Shown here: positions 22,495 through 32,555 of the stretch, piece by piece
How positions within the stretch are numbered: position 1 is the first letter of the stretch
Layout of the letters: every line of letters begins with the position of its first letter
Source of the DNA: Leclercia adecarboxylata
GTDB lineage: Bacteria; Pseudomonadota; Gammaproteobacteria; Enterobacterales; Enterobacteriaceae
DNA: 64,000 bases
Reading direction: 5' to 3'
Assembly: GCA_901472455.1 (NCBI GenBank)
Contig: LR590464.1
Coordinates: 744,001 to 808,000 of the forward strand
Notes under the pieces: model-generated
Database searches by the model: none
What the model was told of the DNA's origin: nothing
Seen by the model: only the letters and a program-made list of their open reading frames with translations
Made by a program: the position numbers and the translations under genes

Positions 22495-23105
22495 TATGCT
22501 TTTTCCTGTGAAACGGCCTGCGCCAGGTAGTACTGATGCAGGCGGGCAACATCGGAGCTGATGGCATCCGGTGCGCCGTTATTATCAATAACATCATCCG
22601 CGACGGCAAGGCGTGCTTCACGCGTGGCCTGCGCGGCAAGAATTTGTTCGGCATGTTCGCGCGCAACATTATCGCGGGCGATGGTGCGCTGAATTTGTGT
22701 TGTCGGAGAGACGTCCACGACAAGCACCCGATCAGCTTTTTCGTGGAGCTTATTTTCCACCAGAAGCGGTACAACCCAGAGGACATAAGGTGAGGTTGCC
22801 TGCGACATCTGCCTCTGCGTCTCCTGCTGGATCAGCGGATGAAGCAGGGCATTTAGCCAGGCTTTTTCTTCAGGATGCGAGAAAATGCGTTCACGCAGCA
22901 TCCGGCGGTTCAGGGTGCCATCGGGTGCGATCATATCGTGGCCGAAATGTTCTGCGATGGCGTACAGTGCAGGTGTACCTGGCTCTACCACCTGGCGGGC
23001 AATGATGTCGGCATCAATAATCGTGACACCCAGACGAGAGAAGGCGTCGGCCACAGTGCTTTTGCCACTGCCAATGCCTCCCGTTAATGCAACGATGTAC
23101 CCCAT
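22494..23105 (-). CDS. coaE: Dephospho-CoA kinase CoaE
   Basis: CoaE phosphorylates dephospho-CoA at the 3'-hydroxyl, the last step of coenzyme A synthesis. The 203-residue frame is complete. The P-loop [18 protein letters not shown] lies at residues 5-22, followed by [14 protein letters not shown] and, in the core, WVVPLLVEN and [13 protein letters not shown]. It ends SQEKA, three residues shorter than in E. coli. First gene of the coaE-zapD-yacG group, divergent from guaC across 235 bp. Confidence 0.97.
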   Translation of the reverse strand: MGYIVALTGGIGSGKSTVADAFSRLGVTIIDADIIARQVVEPGTPALYAIAEHFGHDMIAPDGTLNRRMLRERIFSHPEEKAWLNALLHPLIQQETQRQMSQATSPYVLWVVPLLVENKLHEKADRVLVVDVSPTTQIQRTIARDNVAREHAEQILAAQATREARLAVADDVIDNNGAPDAISSDVARLHQYYLAQAVSQEKA

Positions 23106-23249
23106 TAATTAAAATCCTGGGAAATATTCATTATTGATATCAATTGCTTAACATTTAATCTTTTAACAGCAATGGTTAAGCTCTGCTTACGGACTTTTTA
23201 CCAGGTAAATTTATAGGATTGTAGCGTAAAAAAAGTGATTTTCGCAGTC

Positions 23250-23277
23250 TTGCGCAACAGGTATTAGTGCGTATGAT
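23250..23277 (+). promoter_or_regulatory. Probable guaC promoter
   Basis: TTGCGC (23250-23255) and TATGAT (23272-23277) are 16 bp apart and lie 64 bp before the guaC ATG. The -10 box is near consensus and the -35 weak. The A+T-rich stretch 23140-23240 just upstream (between coaE and guaC) could act as an UP region. Assigned by eye only. Confidence 0.5.
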
Positions 23278-23340
23278 AGCGTCACTGGAGTTGTGTGTTT
23301 CGTTTTTCGACATTTACCCCAGTACCCCAGGAATCCGCAA

Positions 23341-24384
23341 ATGCGTATCGAAGAAGATCTGAAGTTAGGTTTCAAAGACGTTCTTATCCGCCCTAAACGT
23401 TCTACTCTGAAAAGTCGCTCCGACGTTGAACTCGAACGTCAATTCACCTTTAAGCATTCCGGTCAGACCTGGTCTGGCGTGCCTGTTATCGCCGCCAATA
23501 TGGATACGGTTGGGACGTTCGCGATGGCGAAAGCACTGGCTTCCTTCGACATCCTCACCGCCGTGCATAAGCACTACAGCGTTGAAGAGTGGAATGCGTT
23601 TGCAGGCTCCGTATCTGAAACTGTTCTCAAGCACGTAATGGTTTCTACCGGCACCTCCGATGCCGATTTCGAAAAAACGAAACAGATCCTTATTGCCAAC
23701 CCGAACCTGAACTTCATCTGTATTGATGTCGCGAATGGTTATTCGGAACATTTCGTGCAGTTCGTCAGCAAAGCGCGCCAGGCCTGGCCGACCAAAACCA
23801 TTATTGCAGGTAACGTGGTTACCGGTGAAATGTGTGAAGAGCTGATCCTGTCTGGTGCCGATATCGTGAAAGTGGGCATTGGCCCGGGTTCCGTCTGCAC
23901 CACCCGAGTAAAAACCGGTGTTGGCTATCCGCAGCTCTCTGCGGTGATCGAGTGTGCTGATGCAGCCCACGGCCTGGGCGGCCAGATCATCAGCGACGGC
24001 GGTTGCACCATGCCGGGTGACGTGGCGAAAGCCTTTGGCGGCGGCGCAGACTTCGTGATGCTGGGCGGTATGCTGGCAGGTCATGAAGAGAGCGGCGGTA
24101 CCGTTGTTGACGAAAACGGTGAAAAATTCATGCTGTTCTATGGCATGAGTTCTGAATCCGCGATGAACCGTCACGTGGGCGGCGTTGCTCAGTATCGTGC
24201 GGCAGAAGGTAAAACCGTTAAGCTGCCACTTCGCGGCCCGGTTGAGAACACCGCGCGTGATATCCTGGGTGGCCTGCGTTCAGCCTGTACCTACGTGGGT
24301 GCATCCCGACTGAAAGAGCTGACCAAGCGCACCACCTTTATCCGCGTTCAGGAACAGGAAAACCGCGTTTTCAATAGCCTGTAA
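23341..24384 (+). CDS. guaC: GMP reductase GuaC
   Basis: GuaC reduces GMP to IMP with NADPH, linking guanine salvage to adenine nucleotides. I start at ATG 23341 ([20 protein letters not shown]), giving 347 residues, although the frame is open 16 codons earlier. The catalytic cysteine sits in [11 protein letters not shown] (Cys186), with [21 protein letters not shown]-like IISDGGCT and the mobile region [20 protein letters not shown]. Complete, no break. It converges on hofC with a strong hairpin between them. Confidence 0.98.
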   Translation: MRIEEDLKLGFKDVLIRPKRSTLKSRSDVELERQFTFKHSGQTWSGVPVIAANMDTVGTFAMAKALASFDILTAVHKHYSVEEWNAFAGSVSETVLKHVMVSTGTSDADFEKTKQILIANPNLNFICIDVANGYSEHFVQFVSKARQAWPTKTIIAGNVVTGEMCEELILSGADIVKVGIGPGSVCTTRVKTGVGYPQLSAVIECADAAHGLGGQIISDGGCTMPGDVAKAFGGGADFVMLGGMLAGHEESGGTVVDENGEKFMLFYGMSSESAMNRHVGGVAQYRAAEGKTVKLPLRGPVENTARDILGGLRSACTYVGASRLKELTKRTTFIRVQEQENRVFNSL

Positions 24385-24392
24385 TGCTCGCT

Positions 24393-24415
24393 CGCTGGCG
24401 CGGTTCGCGCCAGCG
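24393..24415. terminator. Hairpin between guaC and hofC
   Basis: A perfect 10-bp stem CGCTGGCGCG/CGCGCCAGCG with loop GTT fills the gap between the converging guaC and hofC genes and abuts the hofC stop codon. There is no T-run on either side, so termination would need Rho or would be weak; RNA 3'-end protection is an alternative role. Confidence 0.55.
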
Positions 24416-25612
24416 TTATCCCGCCCCCATCGCATCCCCCAGATGAAAAATCGGCAGGTACATCGCGACCACCAGCGTGCCGATAATTAACCCCGTCATA
24501 ATTAACAGCAGCGGCTCCAGTAATGAGGCAAGATTATCCGCTTGCTGAAACGTTTGCTCATTATGATGCTGCGCCAGATTAGCCAGCATGGTATCCAGCG
24601 CGCCCGATGCTTCGCCGGTGCGAACGAGTTGAATGCAGAGCGGCGTAAAGATCGCCGCTTCATTCAGGGCAGACCAGATGGGCGCCCCCTGCATGATGTG
24701 CTGGCGTATCGCCTGTAATTTCTCCTGCCAGAAGGGGCATGTCAGCGTCTCTTCTGTACTTTCCAGCCCCTGAATAAAGGCGATGCCTGCCTGCTGCGTA
24801 AGTGACAGAACGGTAAAGATCTGGCTGAGCTTTTGCCCGCGCACGAGCGCCCCAACCACCGGGCTGCTCAGCAGCAGACGCTGCGTGGCGCGTTGCCATC
24901 GCCGGTTGCGGCGAACATACATCAGGCCACATGCCGCCACCACCAGACTTAGCAGCAACCCGCGCCCCGCTCCTGCAGCATGGTTGCCAGCGCCATTACA
25001 GCGCGGGTCAGGGCCGGTAAGGGCGTGTTGAAGGTTTTGTAGATCGCGGCAAATTCCGGCAGTACCAGGGTCACCATCGCCAGTACCACGGCGAAGGCCA
25101 GGGCGAGGATAATCACCGGATAGCGCAGCGCCTTTTTTACCTTCGCGCTCAGCTGATGCTGTGTTTTTTTGCTGTTGCGCCAGCTGACGACAACATTCAT
25201 CGAGCTTGCCGGTCAGCTCCCCGGTTTTCATCATCGAAACATAGAGTGGAGGGAAGACATGCGGCCACTTTTTCAGGGCGTCTGAAAAGGCGCAACCCGC
25301 ACTGAGATCGTCAGCCACGCTCTGCAGCAGGGCCTGCCACTGCCGGATGGGATGCTGCTGCGCCAGAAGCGCCAGACCTGCCGAAAGCGTTAAGCCCGCC
25401 TGCAGTAACGTCGCCAGCTGGTGGATCACCTCATAGCGATGCTGCGCCCGCCAGCGCGTCTGCTGCAGGCTGCGTTTGATTTCGAGAGGGAAGAGATCCC
25501 GGCCCAACAGGACGCTCCACGCCGTTTGTTTGTCGGCAGCCCAGAGCGCGCCAGTCTGTTGCTCTCCCTGCGGGTTAAGTGCCCGCCAGCGCCACAGTTG
25601 ATTATCCGCCAT
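24416..25612 (-). CDS. hofC: Type IV pilus assembly membrane protein HofC
   Basis: HofC is the polytopic inner-membrane platform protein of the type IV pilus/competence pilus (GspF/PilC family). The N-terminal IHQLATLLQAGLTLSAGLALL and the C-terminal LVRTGEASGALDTML with GTLVVAMYLPIFHLGDAM are typical. The frame looks open for 398 codons, but the middle is read in the wrong frame: an extra A in the poly-T/A run near 25168 and a missing base near 24962 enclose about 200 bases whose correct reading is KVKKALRYPVIILALAF and LPEFAAIYKTFNTPLPALT. Any automatic translation of residues about 148-217 is therefore wrong. Overlaps the hofB end by 11 nt. Confidence 0.9.
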   Translation of the reverse strand: MADNQLWRWRALNPQGEQQTGALWAADKQTAWSVLLGRDLFPLEIKRSLQQTRWRAQHRYEVIHQLATLLQAGLTLSAGLALLAQQHPIRQWQALLQSVADDLSAGCAFSDALKKWPHVFPPLYVSMMKTGELTGKLDECCRQLAQQQKNTASAEREGKKGAALSGDYPRPGLRRGTGDGDPGTAGICRDLQNLQHALTGPDPRCNGAGNHAAGAGRGLLLSLVVAACGLMYVRRNRRWQRATQRLLLSSPVVGALVRGQKLSQIFTVLSLTQQAGIAFIQGLESTEETLTCPFWQEKLQAIRQHIMQGAPIWSALNEAAIFTPLCIQLVRTGEASGALDTMLANLAQHHNEQTFQQADNLASLLEPLLLIMTGLIIGTLVVAMYLPIFHLGDAMGAG

Positions 25613-26987
25613 CCGATTCGCCCAGCATCTGAACCAGCTCCCCGAGCGTGGTGTGACCTTGCTCTACCGCCATGCAGCCATGTTCAAACAGCGTGACCAT
25701 GCCCGTCTGTCTGGCCAGCTTTTCGATCTCCTCCACTGGCGCTCCGCCGGCAATGGCGGCGCGCAGTTCCCGGGTGATCACCATCACTTCGAAAATTGCC
25801 ACCCGACCATAAAATCCGTGATAGCAGCGGTCGCAGCCCACCGGCTGCCAGTGCGGCAAAGGCCGGGGCCATAGCGCCTGGGGCAAGGGCGTGTCCCGGT
25901 GCAACTCGGTACGGCAGTGTGGGCAGAGTCGGCGCACCAGCCGCTGGGCGATCACCAGAGACAGCGCCGACGAGATCATCCAGCGTGCCACGCCCATTTG
26001 TTGCAGGCGAACCAGCGTCTCAGCAGTCGAGTTGGTGTGCAACGTTGACAGCACCAGATGACCGGTCTGTGCAGCGTTGATGGCGATCTCCGCCGTTTCG
26101 CCATCGCGTATTTCGCCCACCATAATGATGTCGGGATCCTGGCGCAAAAATGCGCGCAGCACGCTCTGGAAGGTTAACCCTGCCCGGGGATTAATAGGCG
26201 TTTGATTCAACCCCTCCAGCGGGATTTCGACCGGATCTTCTACACTGCAGATATTCACTGCGGGCGTGTTCCGCGCCTGCAATGCGCTGTAGAGGGTAAC
26301 GGTCTTGCCGCTGCCGGTGGGGCCGGTCACCAGAATCAGCCCCTGGGATTTGTGCAGTGTGCTGGCAAATAGCCGCTGCTGGGTTTCGCTCATGCCCAGT
26401 TGTTCGAGCCGCAGCGCCTGTTGCTCTTGCTGCAGAAGCCGCAAAACGATTTTTTCGCCGTTGCGGCAGGGGAGCGTGGCAATGCGAAACGAGACGGGGG
26501 ATCCCGAAAGCTCGACCGTAAATTGCCCATCCTGAGGTAAGCGACGCTCGGCGATATCCAGATTGCCCAGCACCTTCAGTCTGGCGATAAGGGTTGTGCC
26601 AAGTTCGGCCGGGAGCGGCTGCTGCGGGTAGAGCACGCCGTCAATGCGCAACCGTATCTGCCAGCTTTCGTCGGCTGGCTCGATATGAATATCCGACGCC
26701 CGCTGGCTCAGAGCCTGCATCAGGGTCTGGTTAAGTATGTCGATGGCGGAACGCGTCGATGTAGTGACCACAGGCAAATGCGCTTCCGACATGGTCTGCT
26801 GGTGCTTTTCCATTCGCTCGGCGGTCCAGCATTCAATGTCAATTCGTTTCTGCGTCGCAAAACGTAATGCCTCCAGCAGTTCGGGCGATGGGTTGCCGAC
26901 CACAGCAATGTTGATCCTGTCCTGGGCGCAGGTCAGCAGCAGGGCGTTATGACGCCGACAAAGGGCCGTTAAGCGTTCAGCATTCAT
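25602..26987 (-). CDS. hofB: Type IV pilus assembly ATPase HofB
   Basis: HofB is the cytoplasmic GspE/PilB-family ATPase that powers pilin assembly. The 461-residue frame is complete, the same length as in E. coli. Visible are ASDIHIEPADESWQIRLRID, Walker A ILVTGPTGSGKTVTLYSALQ, the Asp box DPDIIMVGEIRDGETAEI, Walker-type TGHLVLSTLHTNS, and the zinc site CPHCR with CDRCYHGFYGR. It overlaps ppdD at the start (ATGA) and hofC at the end, so the three genes form an operon. Confidence 0.96.
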   Translation of the reverse strand: MNAERLTALCRRHNALLLTCAQDRINIAVVGNPSPELLEALRFATQKRIDIECWTAERMEKHQQTMSEAHLPVVTTSTRSAIDILNQTLMQALSQRASDIHIEPADESWQIRLRIDGVLYPQQPLPAELGTTLIARLKVLGNLDIAERRLPQDGQFTVELSGSPVSFRIATLPCRNGEKIVLRLLQQEQQALRLEQLGMSETQQRLFASTLHKSQGLILVTGPTGSGKTVTLYSALQARNTPAVNICSVEDPVEIPLEGLNQTPINPRAGLTFQSVLRAFLRQDPDIIMVGEIRDGETAEIAINAAQTGHLVLSTLHTNSTAETLVRLQQMGVARWMISSALSLVIAQRLVRRLCPHCRTELHRDTPLPQALWPRPLPHWQPVGCDRCYHGFYGRVAIFEVMVITRELRAAIAGGAPVEEIEKLARQTGMVTLFEHGCMAVEQGHTTLGELVQMLGESDGG

Positions 26988-27436
26988 TGCCCGCTCTCCT
27001 GTTCAGCCGTGAAGCGGAACACCTCTTCGCAGGCCTGCTTCAGTGCGCTGTCCTCGCCAACGGTGCACAGGCGCTTCCAGCCAGTGATGCCGTTGCCATT
27101 ATCCCACTGCGGGGTCATCGTCACCTCCAGGCCGTTCAGGCTCTCCTGGCCAGTCAGGGTAATAACGCCTTTGTCGATGCTTATCCCGGAGACATAACGG
27201 CTGGTCGACGGGGAGGGAATACCGTTGACGCCCGCATTACAGCTCTCTGTCCCGCCATGATCGAGAGCGCAGAGTTCGACTGCGGTACGGTAGGGCATAA
27301 AGGTTTGCAGCATATCGGTGAGGGCGGCTTTTCGCAGGTAGTTCTGGTAAGCCGGAATGCCAATCGCGCTGAGGATAGCCACGATGCCGATGACCACCAT
27401 TAACTCGATGAGGGTAAATCCTTTTTGTCTTTCCAT
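26984..27436 (-). CDS. ppdD: Prepilin PpdD (type IV major pilin)
   Basis: PpdD is the type IVa major pilin, an exported protein cut by prepilin peptidase between Gly6 and Phe7 of MERQKG-FTLIELMVVIGI and N-methylated. I start at ATG 27436, preceded by GGAG, giving 150 residues. The hydrophobic N-terminal helix (to about residue 30), YQNYLRKAALTDMLQTF and a C-terminal disulfide pair (CTV and ACEEVF) are present. The 27437-27589 region upstream must hold the promoter; E. coli hof/ppd genes are activated by CRP with Sxy, but I see no convincing CRP-S site. Confidence 0.96.
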   Translation of the reverse strand: MERQKGFTLIELMVVIGIVAILSAIGIPAYQNYLRKAALTDMLQTFMPYRTAVELCALDHGGTESCNAGVNGIPSPSTSRYVSGISIDKGVITLTGQESLNGLEVTMTPQWDNGNGITGWKRLCTVGEDSALKQACEEVFRFTAEQESGQ

Positions 27437-27589
27437 GGGTCGCTCCTTATGTTGACGCACACTACTGTGGCAGCGGGGCAGACCAGGGGCGAGGGGCAAA
27501 AATCGATTCGTGAAGCAGCATTCAGCGGGATGTGCTGGTGTTACAAAACCATGCAGCAGGTTTGCGGGGCGGGTCGTAAATCGGGCGTA

Positions 27590-27615
27590 CCCGGCCTGTG
27601 CAGGCCGGGCTTTTT
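27590..27615. terminator. Hairpin between nadC and ppdD
   Basis: The perfect 9-bp stem CCCGGCCTG/CAGGCCGGG (27590-27598 with 27601-27609, loop TG) is followed on + by C and five T. It lies 6 bp beyond the nadC stop. The T-run is on the + side, opposite to nadC and ppdD transcription, so as a U-tract terminator it would block antisense RNA; on - it could stop nadC transcription only weakly. Confidence 0.6.
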
Positions 27616-27620
27616 GTCAC

Positions 27621-28574
<954 letters not shown>

Positions 28575-28601
28575 TCAGCACCATATATAAGGAGATCCTG
28601 C

Positions 28602-29165
28602 ATGCAGTTAGAACATGGCTGGCTGGCAGATGCCCGGCGTGTTCCGTCGCCACACCACGATTGCCGCCCGGAGGATGAGATCCCGTCGCTGCTGGTGGTG
28701 CATAACATCAGTCTGCCGCCAGGCGAGTTTGGCGGTCCGTGGATTGACGCGCTATTCACCGGGACAATCGATCCCGATGCTCACCCCTTTTTTGCGGAGA
28801 TCGCTCACCTGCGCGTTTCTGCCCATTGTCTTATTCGTCGTGACGGCGAAATCGTCCAGTATGTTCCCTTTGATAAACGTGCCTGGCATGCGGGCGTTTC
28901 TCAGTATCAGGGGCGTGAACGGTGCAATGACTTTTCTATCGGCATCGAGCTGGAAGGGACTGATACACTGCCCTACACCGATGCGCAGTATCAACAGCTG
29001 GCCGCGGTGACGCGCGCCCTTATCAAGCTCTACCCGGCTATTGCCCAGAACCGGACCGGACACAGCGATATTGCACCGCAGCGCAAGACCGACCCTGGCC
29101 CGGCCTTTGACTGGCAACGATTTAACACTATGCTTACCGCCCTGTCAGATAAGGAGATGACATGA
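28602..29165 (+). CDS. ampD: 1,6-anhydro-N-acetylmuramyl-L-alanine amidase AmpD
   Basis: AmpD is the cytoplasmic zinc amidase that removes peptides from anhydro-muropeptides during wall recycling; where ampC/ampR is present its loss derepresses AmpC beta-lactamase. I start at ATG 28602 with AAGGAG at 28589-28594, giving 187 residues. Zinc ligands are in LLVVHNIS (His near 34) and in [15 protein letters not shown] (His and Asp). The start of the catalytic domain and [20 protein letters not shown] are conserved. ampE overlaps its stop by 4 nt. No ampC or ampR lies within this window. Confidence 0.97.
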   Translation: MQLEHGWLADARRVPSPHHDCRPEDEIPSLLVVHNISLPPGEFGGPWIDALFTGTIDPDAHPFFAEIAHLRVSAHCLIRRDGEIVQYVPFDKRAWHAGVSQYQGRERCNDFSIGIELEGTDTLPYTDAQYQQLAAVTRALIKLYPAIAQNRTGHSDIAPQRKTDPGPAFDWQRFNTMLTALSDKEMT

Positions 29166-30016
29166 CGTTATTTACCATGCTGCTGGTGATGATTGCTGAG
29201 CGTTTGTTCAAGCTGGGCGAGCACTGGCATCTGGATCACCGGATGGAAGTGCTGTTTCGTCGCATCCGCCATTTTTCCATGATCCGTACTCTGCTGATGA
29301 CCGCGGCGGTGATGGGCGTGGTGTTCCTGCTGTTGCGTTCGCTGTATGGTCTCTTCTTCAATGTGCCGCTGCTGGTGGTGTGGATCCTGCTCGGTGTGCT
29401 CTGTATTGGCGCGGGTAAGGTGCGTCTGCACTACCATGCCTATCTGAAGGCGGCAACCAACGATGATGCCCATGCCCGCGGCGCGATGGCCAGCGAGCTG
29501 ACGCTGATCCACGGCGTCCCGCCGGAATGCGACGAACGCGAGTTTTTACGCGAGCTGCAGAACGCGCTGTTGTGGATTAACTTCCGCTTCTATCTGGCGC
29601 CGTTGTTCTGGTTTGTCGTCGGCGGTGCGTGGGGCCCGGTGCTGATGATGGGTTATGCGTTTTTACGCGCCTGGCAGAGCTGGCTCGCACGTTATCTGAC
29701 GCCGCACGAGCGGTTACAGTCCGGGATCGACGCCATTCTGCATGTGCTGGACTGGCTGCCGGTGCGACTGTTCGGGGTGGTTTATGCCCTGATCGGGCAT
29801 GGTGAGAAAGCCCTGCCGGCATGGTTTGCCTCGCTGGGAGATCGCCATACCTCGCAGTACCTGGTGTTAACACGTCTGGCGCAGTTCTCGCTGGCGCGTG
29901 AACCGCATACCGATAAGATCGAAACGCCGAAAGCGGCCGTTTCAATGGCCAAGAAAACGTCTTTTGCGGTGGTGGTGATTGTGGCGCTGCTGACCATCTA
30001 CGGCACGCTGATCTAA
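29162..30016 (+). CDS. ampE: Inner-membrane protein AmpE
   Basis: AmpE is an integral inner-membrane protein of the cobD/cbiB-like AmpE family, co-transcribed with ampD; a sensory role in beta-lactamase induction was proposed but its activity is not settled. The 284-residue frame is complete, with the E. coli length. Hydrophobic segments near residues 1-15, 40-60, 65-82, 140-165 and 265-284 are visible, with the conserved [19 protein letters not shown] and [19 protein letters not shown]. The next gene downstream is convergent, 18 bp away, with no clear terminator between. Confidence 0.95.
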   Translation: MTLFTMLLVMIAERLFKLGEHWHLDHRMEVLFRRIRHFSMIRTLLMTAAVMGVVFLLLRSLYGLFFNVPLLVVWILLGVLCIGAGKVRLHYHAYLKAATNDDAHARGAMASELTLIHGVPPECDEREFLRELQNALLWINFRFYLAPLFWFVVGGAWGPVLMMGYAFLRAWQSWLARYLTPHERLQSGIDAILHVLDWLPVRLFGVVYALIGHGEKALPAWFASLGDRHTSQYLVLTRLAQFSLAREPHTDKIETPKAAVSMAKKTSFAVVVIVALLTIYGTLI

Positions 30017-30034
30017 ACCAGCGTGCCGCAGGGC

Positions 30035-30984
30035 TTACACTGTATCCGCTGACGGGATGCCAAAATCAGGCATCCCGTTTTCATTCCAGCGAACAAGCTT
30101 CAGGCGGGTGTGGCGGTTCGGATCGTACAGCGGATCGCCCTCGATTTCGGTGTAGTTACGCGCGTGGTAAACCAGCACGTCTTCACCCTCCGGCGTTTGG
30201 GTAAAGCTGTTGTGCCCCGGCCCGTACTGGCGGTTTTCATAGCTGGTGGTAAATACCGGCTGCGGTGATTTATGCCAGTTCGCCGGGTTCTGTGGGTCGG
30301 CATTAAGGTCGATCCACAGTAGCCCCATGCAGTAGTTTTCATCGGTGGCGCTGGCAGAGTAGCTGATAAACAACCGATCGCCGTGGAACAGCACTGCCGG
30401 GCCTTCGTTGACCCAGAACCCGCGGCACTCCCAGTCATACTCCGGTTTGCTGAGCATCACCGGCTTGCCTTTTAACGTCCACGGGTTTTCCATTTCGCAC
30501 AGGTACAGGTTCGAGTTACCGGTGATATCCGGGGCTTTTTGCGCCCACAGATACCAGCGTTTTCCCTGGTGAACAAAGGTGGTCGCATCCAGCGCAAAGG
30601 TATCGAACGGGTTTGGATCTGCCCTTTCTCAACCCAGGTGCCGGTGAGCGGGTCGCTGTCGGAACACTCCAGCGCAAACATCCGGTGCTGGAACATCCCG
30701 AGTTTATCCAGCGCCTGAGTGTGCGTAGCGGCGAAATAGATGTACCACTTGCCGTCAATCCAGTGCAGCTCCGGTGCCCAGATCAGCTGACTCATCGGGC
30801 CGGTGTCGGGCTTGCGCCAGACCACCACCTCATCGGCGCTGCGCAGCCCCTCCAGCGAGTCGGCACGGCGGATCTCCAGCCGGTCGTACTCCGGCACCGA
30901 GGCAATAAAGTAGTATTGTCCTTCATGATGAAGAATGTACGGGTCAGCGCGTTGTTCAATAAACGGGTTTGGCCAGGTTTGCAT
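30035..30984 (-). CDS. Family 43 glycoside hydrolase (arabinosidase/xylosidase type)
   Basis: A cytoplasmic GH43-type five-bladed propeller enzyme; family members release arabinose or xylose from oligosaccharides. The start is ATG 30984 with AAGGAA at 30991-30996. The catalytic base is the Asp of QRADPYILHHEG (residue 14), the WAPELHWIDGKWYIYFAA blade motif lies near residue 72, the probable general acid is the Glu of WVNEGPAVLF, and YGPGHNSFTQ supplies the metal-site histidine. A missing C near 30613 breaks the frame between KGQIQT and the following blade; after repair the protein is about 316 residues. No signal peptide, so it should act on sugars brought in by the adjacent symporter. Exact substrate unknown. 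Confidence 0.85.
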
Positions 30985-30994
30985 TCGGCTTTCC

Positions 30995-32395
30995 TTATTT
31001 TGTCTCAGCGGCGTTGAGTTCCTGAAAATCATTCAGCTCGCGGTAGTTGTTCCGGCGTTTTTCAAGGTCTTGCTGAATTTGCTTCATGGTTTCGCGATCA
31101 ACCTTCAGCAGACGCACCACGCCAGCGGTTATGAGGTAGCCAATGCCCGGAATGACGGTGAAGAGCAGAACGATCCCGTTGATGGCATCCGCGCTTTGCG
31201 CCTTAGCACCGGCATCATAACCGTACCAGGAGAGCAGGAAGCCCACCATCGCCCCCGGCAATCGCCAGCCCCAGCTTGAGGAAGAAGATGTTGCCGGAGA
31301 AGCTGATCCCGGTGATACGTTTACCGGTTTTCCATTCGCCGTAGTCATCTACGTCGGCCATCAGCGACCAGTGCAGCGGAGACGGGATCTGGTGCAGGAT
31401 ATTCAGCAGGAAGTAGAGCACCACAATGGTCACGGTGGCTTTTGGATCGAAGAAGTAGAAGGCGGTGGAGAAAATCGCCAGCACGATGTTGGTCCAGAAG
31501 AAGACCTTCAGCTTACACCAGCGGTCGGTCAGCACTTTTGCCAGCACGCTGCCAAGCATCATGCCGACCACGCCCAGGCTGATAAACAGGGTGGCGAAGT
31601 GAGTGCTCTGGCCCATGACCCAGGTGACGTAATACATGGTTGCCGCCATGCGGATAAAGCCCGGGCAGACGTTGCAGAGCGTCAGCAGCAGAATGCGTAC
31701 CCACTGGTCGTTCTTCCACACATCTTTCAGATCGTTTTTAAGCTCATCCATTGGTTTGCACCGCCGGGCGAACACGCTCGCGCACGGTAGAGAAGCTGAA
31801 CAGGAACATGCAGGTGCCAATCAGCGCCAGCACGGTCATGGCCATCTGGTAGCCTTTGGCTTTGTCTTCGCCGCCGAACCAGTCGGCCATCGGCAGCAGC
31901 GTCAGCGACAGCAGCAGCGTGGCGATACCAACCATCACAAAGCGATAAGACTGACAGGCCACGCGCTCTTTAGGATCGTTAGTGATCACGCCCCCCAGCG
32001 AGCAGTACGGAATGTTAATGGCCGTATAGGTCAGGGAGAGCAGGAAGTAGGTGACGAAGGCATAGATAACTTTGCTGTTATAGGTCCAGTCCGGGGTGGT
32101 AAACATCAGGATGCTGAACAGCGCATAGGGGAAGGCGATCCATAAAAGCCATGGACGAAATCGCCCATACTTACTACGGGTACGATCGGCAATGGCCCCC
32201 ATAATGGGATCGGTTACGGCATCGATGACGCGCACAGAGAGCAGCAATACCCCCACCAGTGCCGGAGCAAGGCCGAAAATATCCGTATAAAAATAGTTTA
32301 CAAAACAGCATGATGGCGCCAAAGATGATGTTGCATCCGGCATCCCCCATTCCATAGCCGATCTTTTCTTTTACTGAAAGTTTATTGTTATCCAT
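30995..32395 (-). CDS. GPH-family glycoside:cation symporter
   Basis: An inner-membrane symporter of the glycoside-pentoside-hexuronide family (MelB/YicJ/XynT type), about 466 residues with some 12 membrane segments. It starts at ATG 32395 (MDNNKLSVKEKIGYGMGDAG), the typical N-terminus of this family, followed by VIDAVTDPIMGAIADRTRSKYGRFRPW with the cation-site aspartates. The C-terminal half has SLMADVDDYGEWKTGKRITG. Three extra bases break the frame, near 32308, 31752 and 31257. It ends 11 bp before the GH43 gene and forms a two-gene operon with it. An upstream TATACT on - near 32462-32467 is a possible -10 box. The pair is absent at this place in E. coli K-12. Confidence 0.87.
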
Positions 32396-32520
32396 CGACG
32401 ATTCTCCGAGTTGCACTATGGAGAGAATTATTCGCTGCCGAAGCAAAATATGCGTTGCAGTATACCGTCGGTGATATGGATAAAATGGCTGTTGGCGAGA
32501 AAGTGTGAGGAAGGTAACAA

Positions 32521-32548
32521 CCCTCTGCATCCGCCGGGACGCAGAGGG
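32521..32548 (-). terminator. Terminator after aroP
   Basis: Read on -, CCCTCTGCGTCC pairs with GGATGCAGAGGG (12 bp with one G-U, loop CGGC) and is followed by TTGTTACC. It starts 8 bp beyond the aroP stop and separates aroP from the symporter operon that follows on the same strand. Confidence 0.75.
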
Positions 32549-32555
32549 GAGAAGA

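Noticed and set aside
27437..27589. CRP-S/Sxy site before ppdD
   Set aside because: Only a partial match around AATCGATTCG was found; not enough to call.
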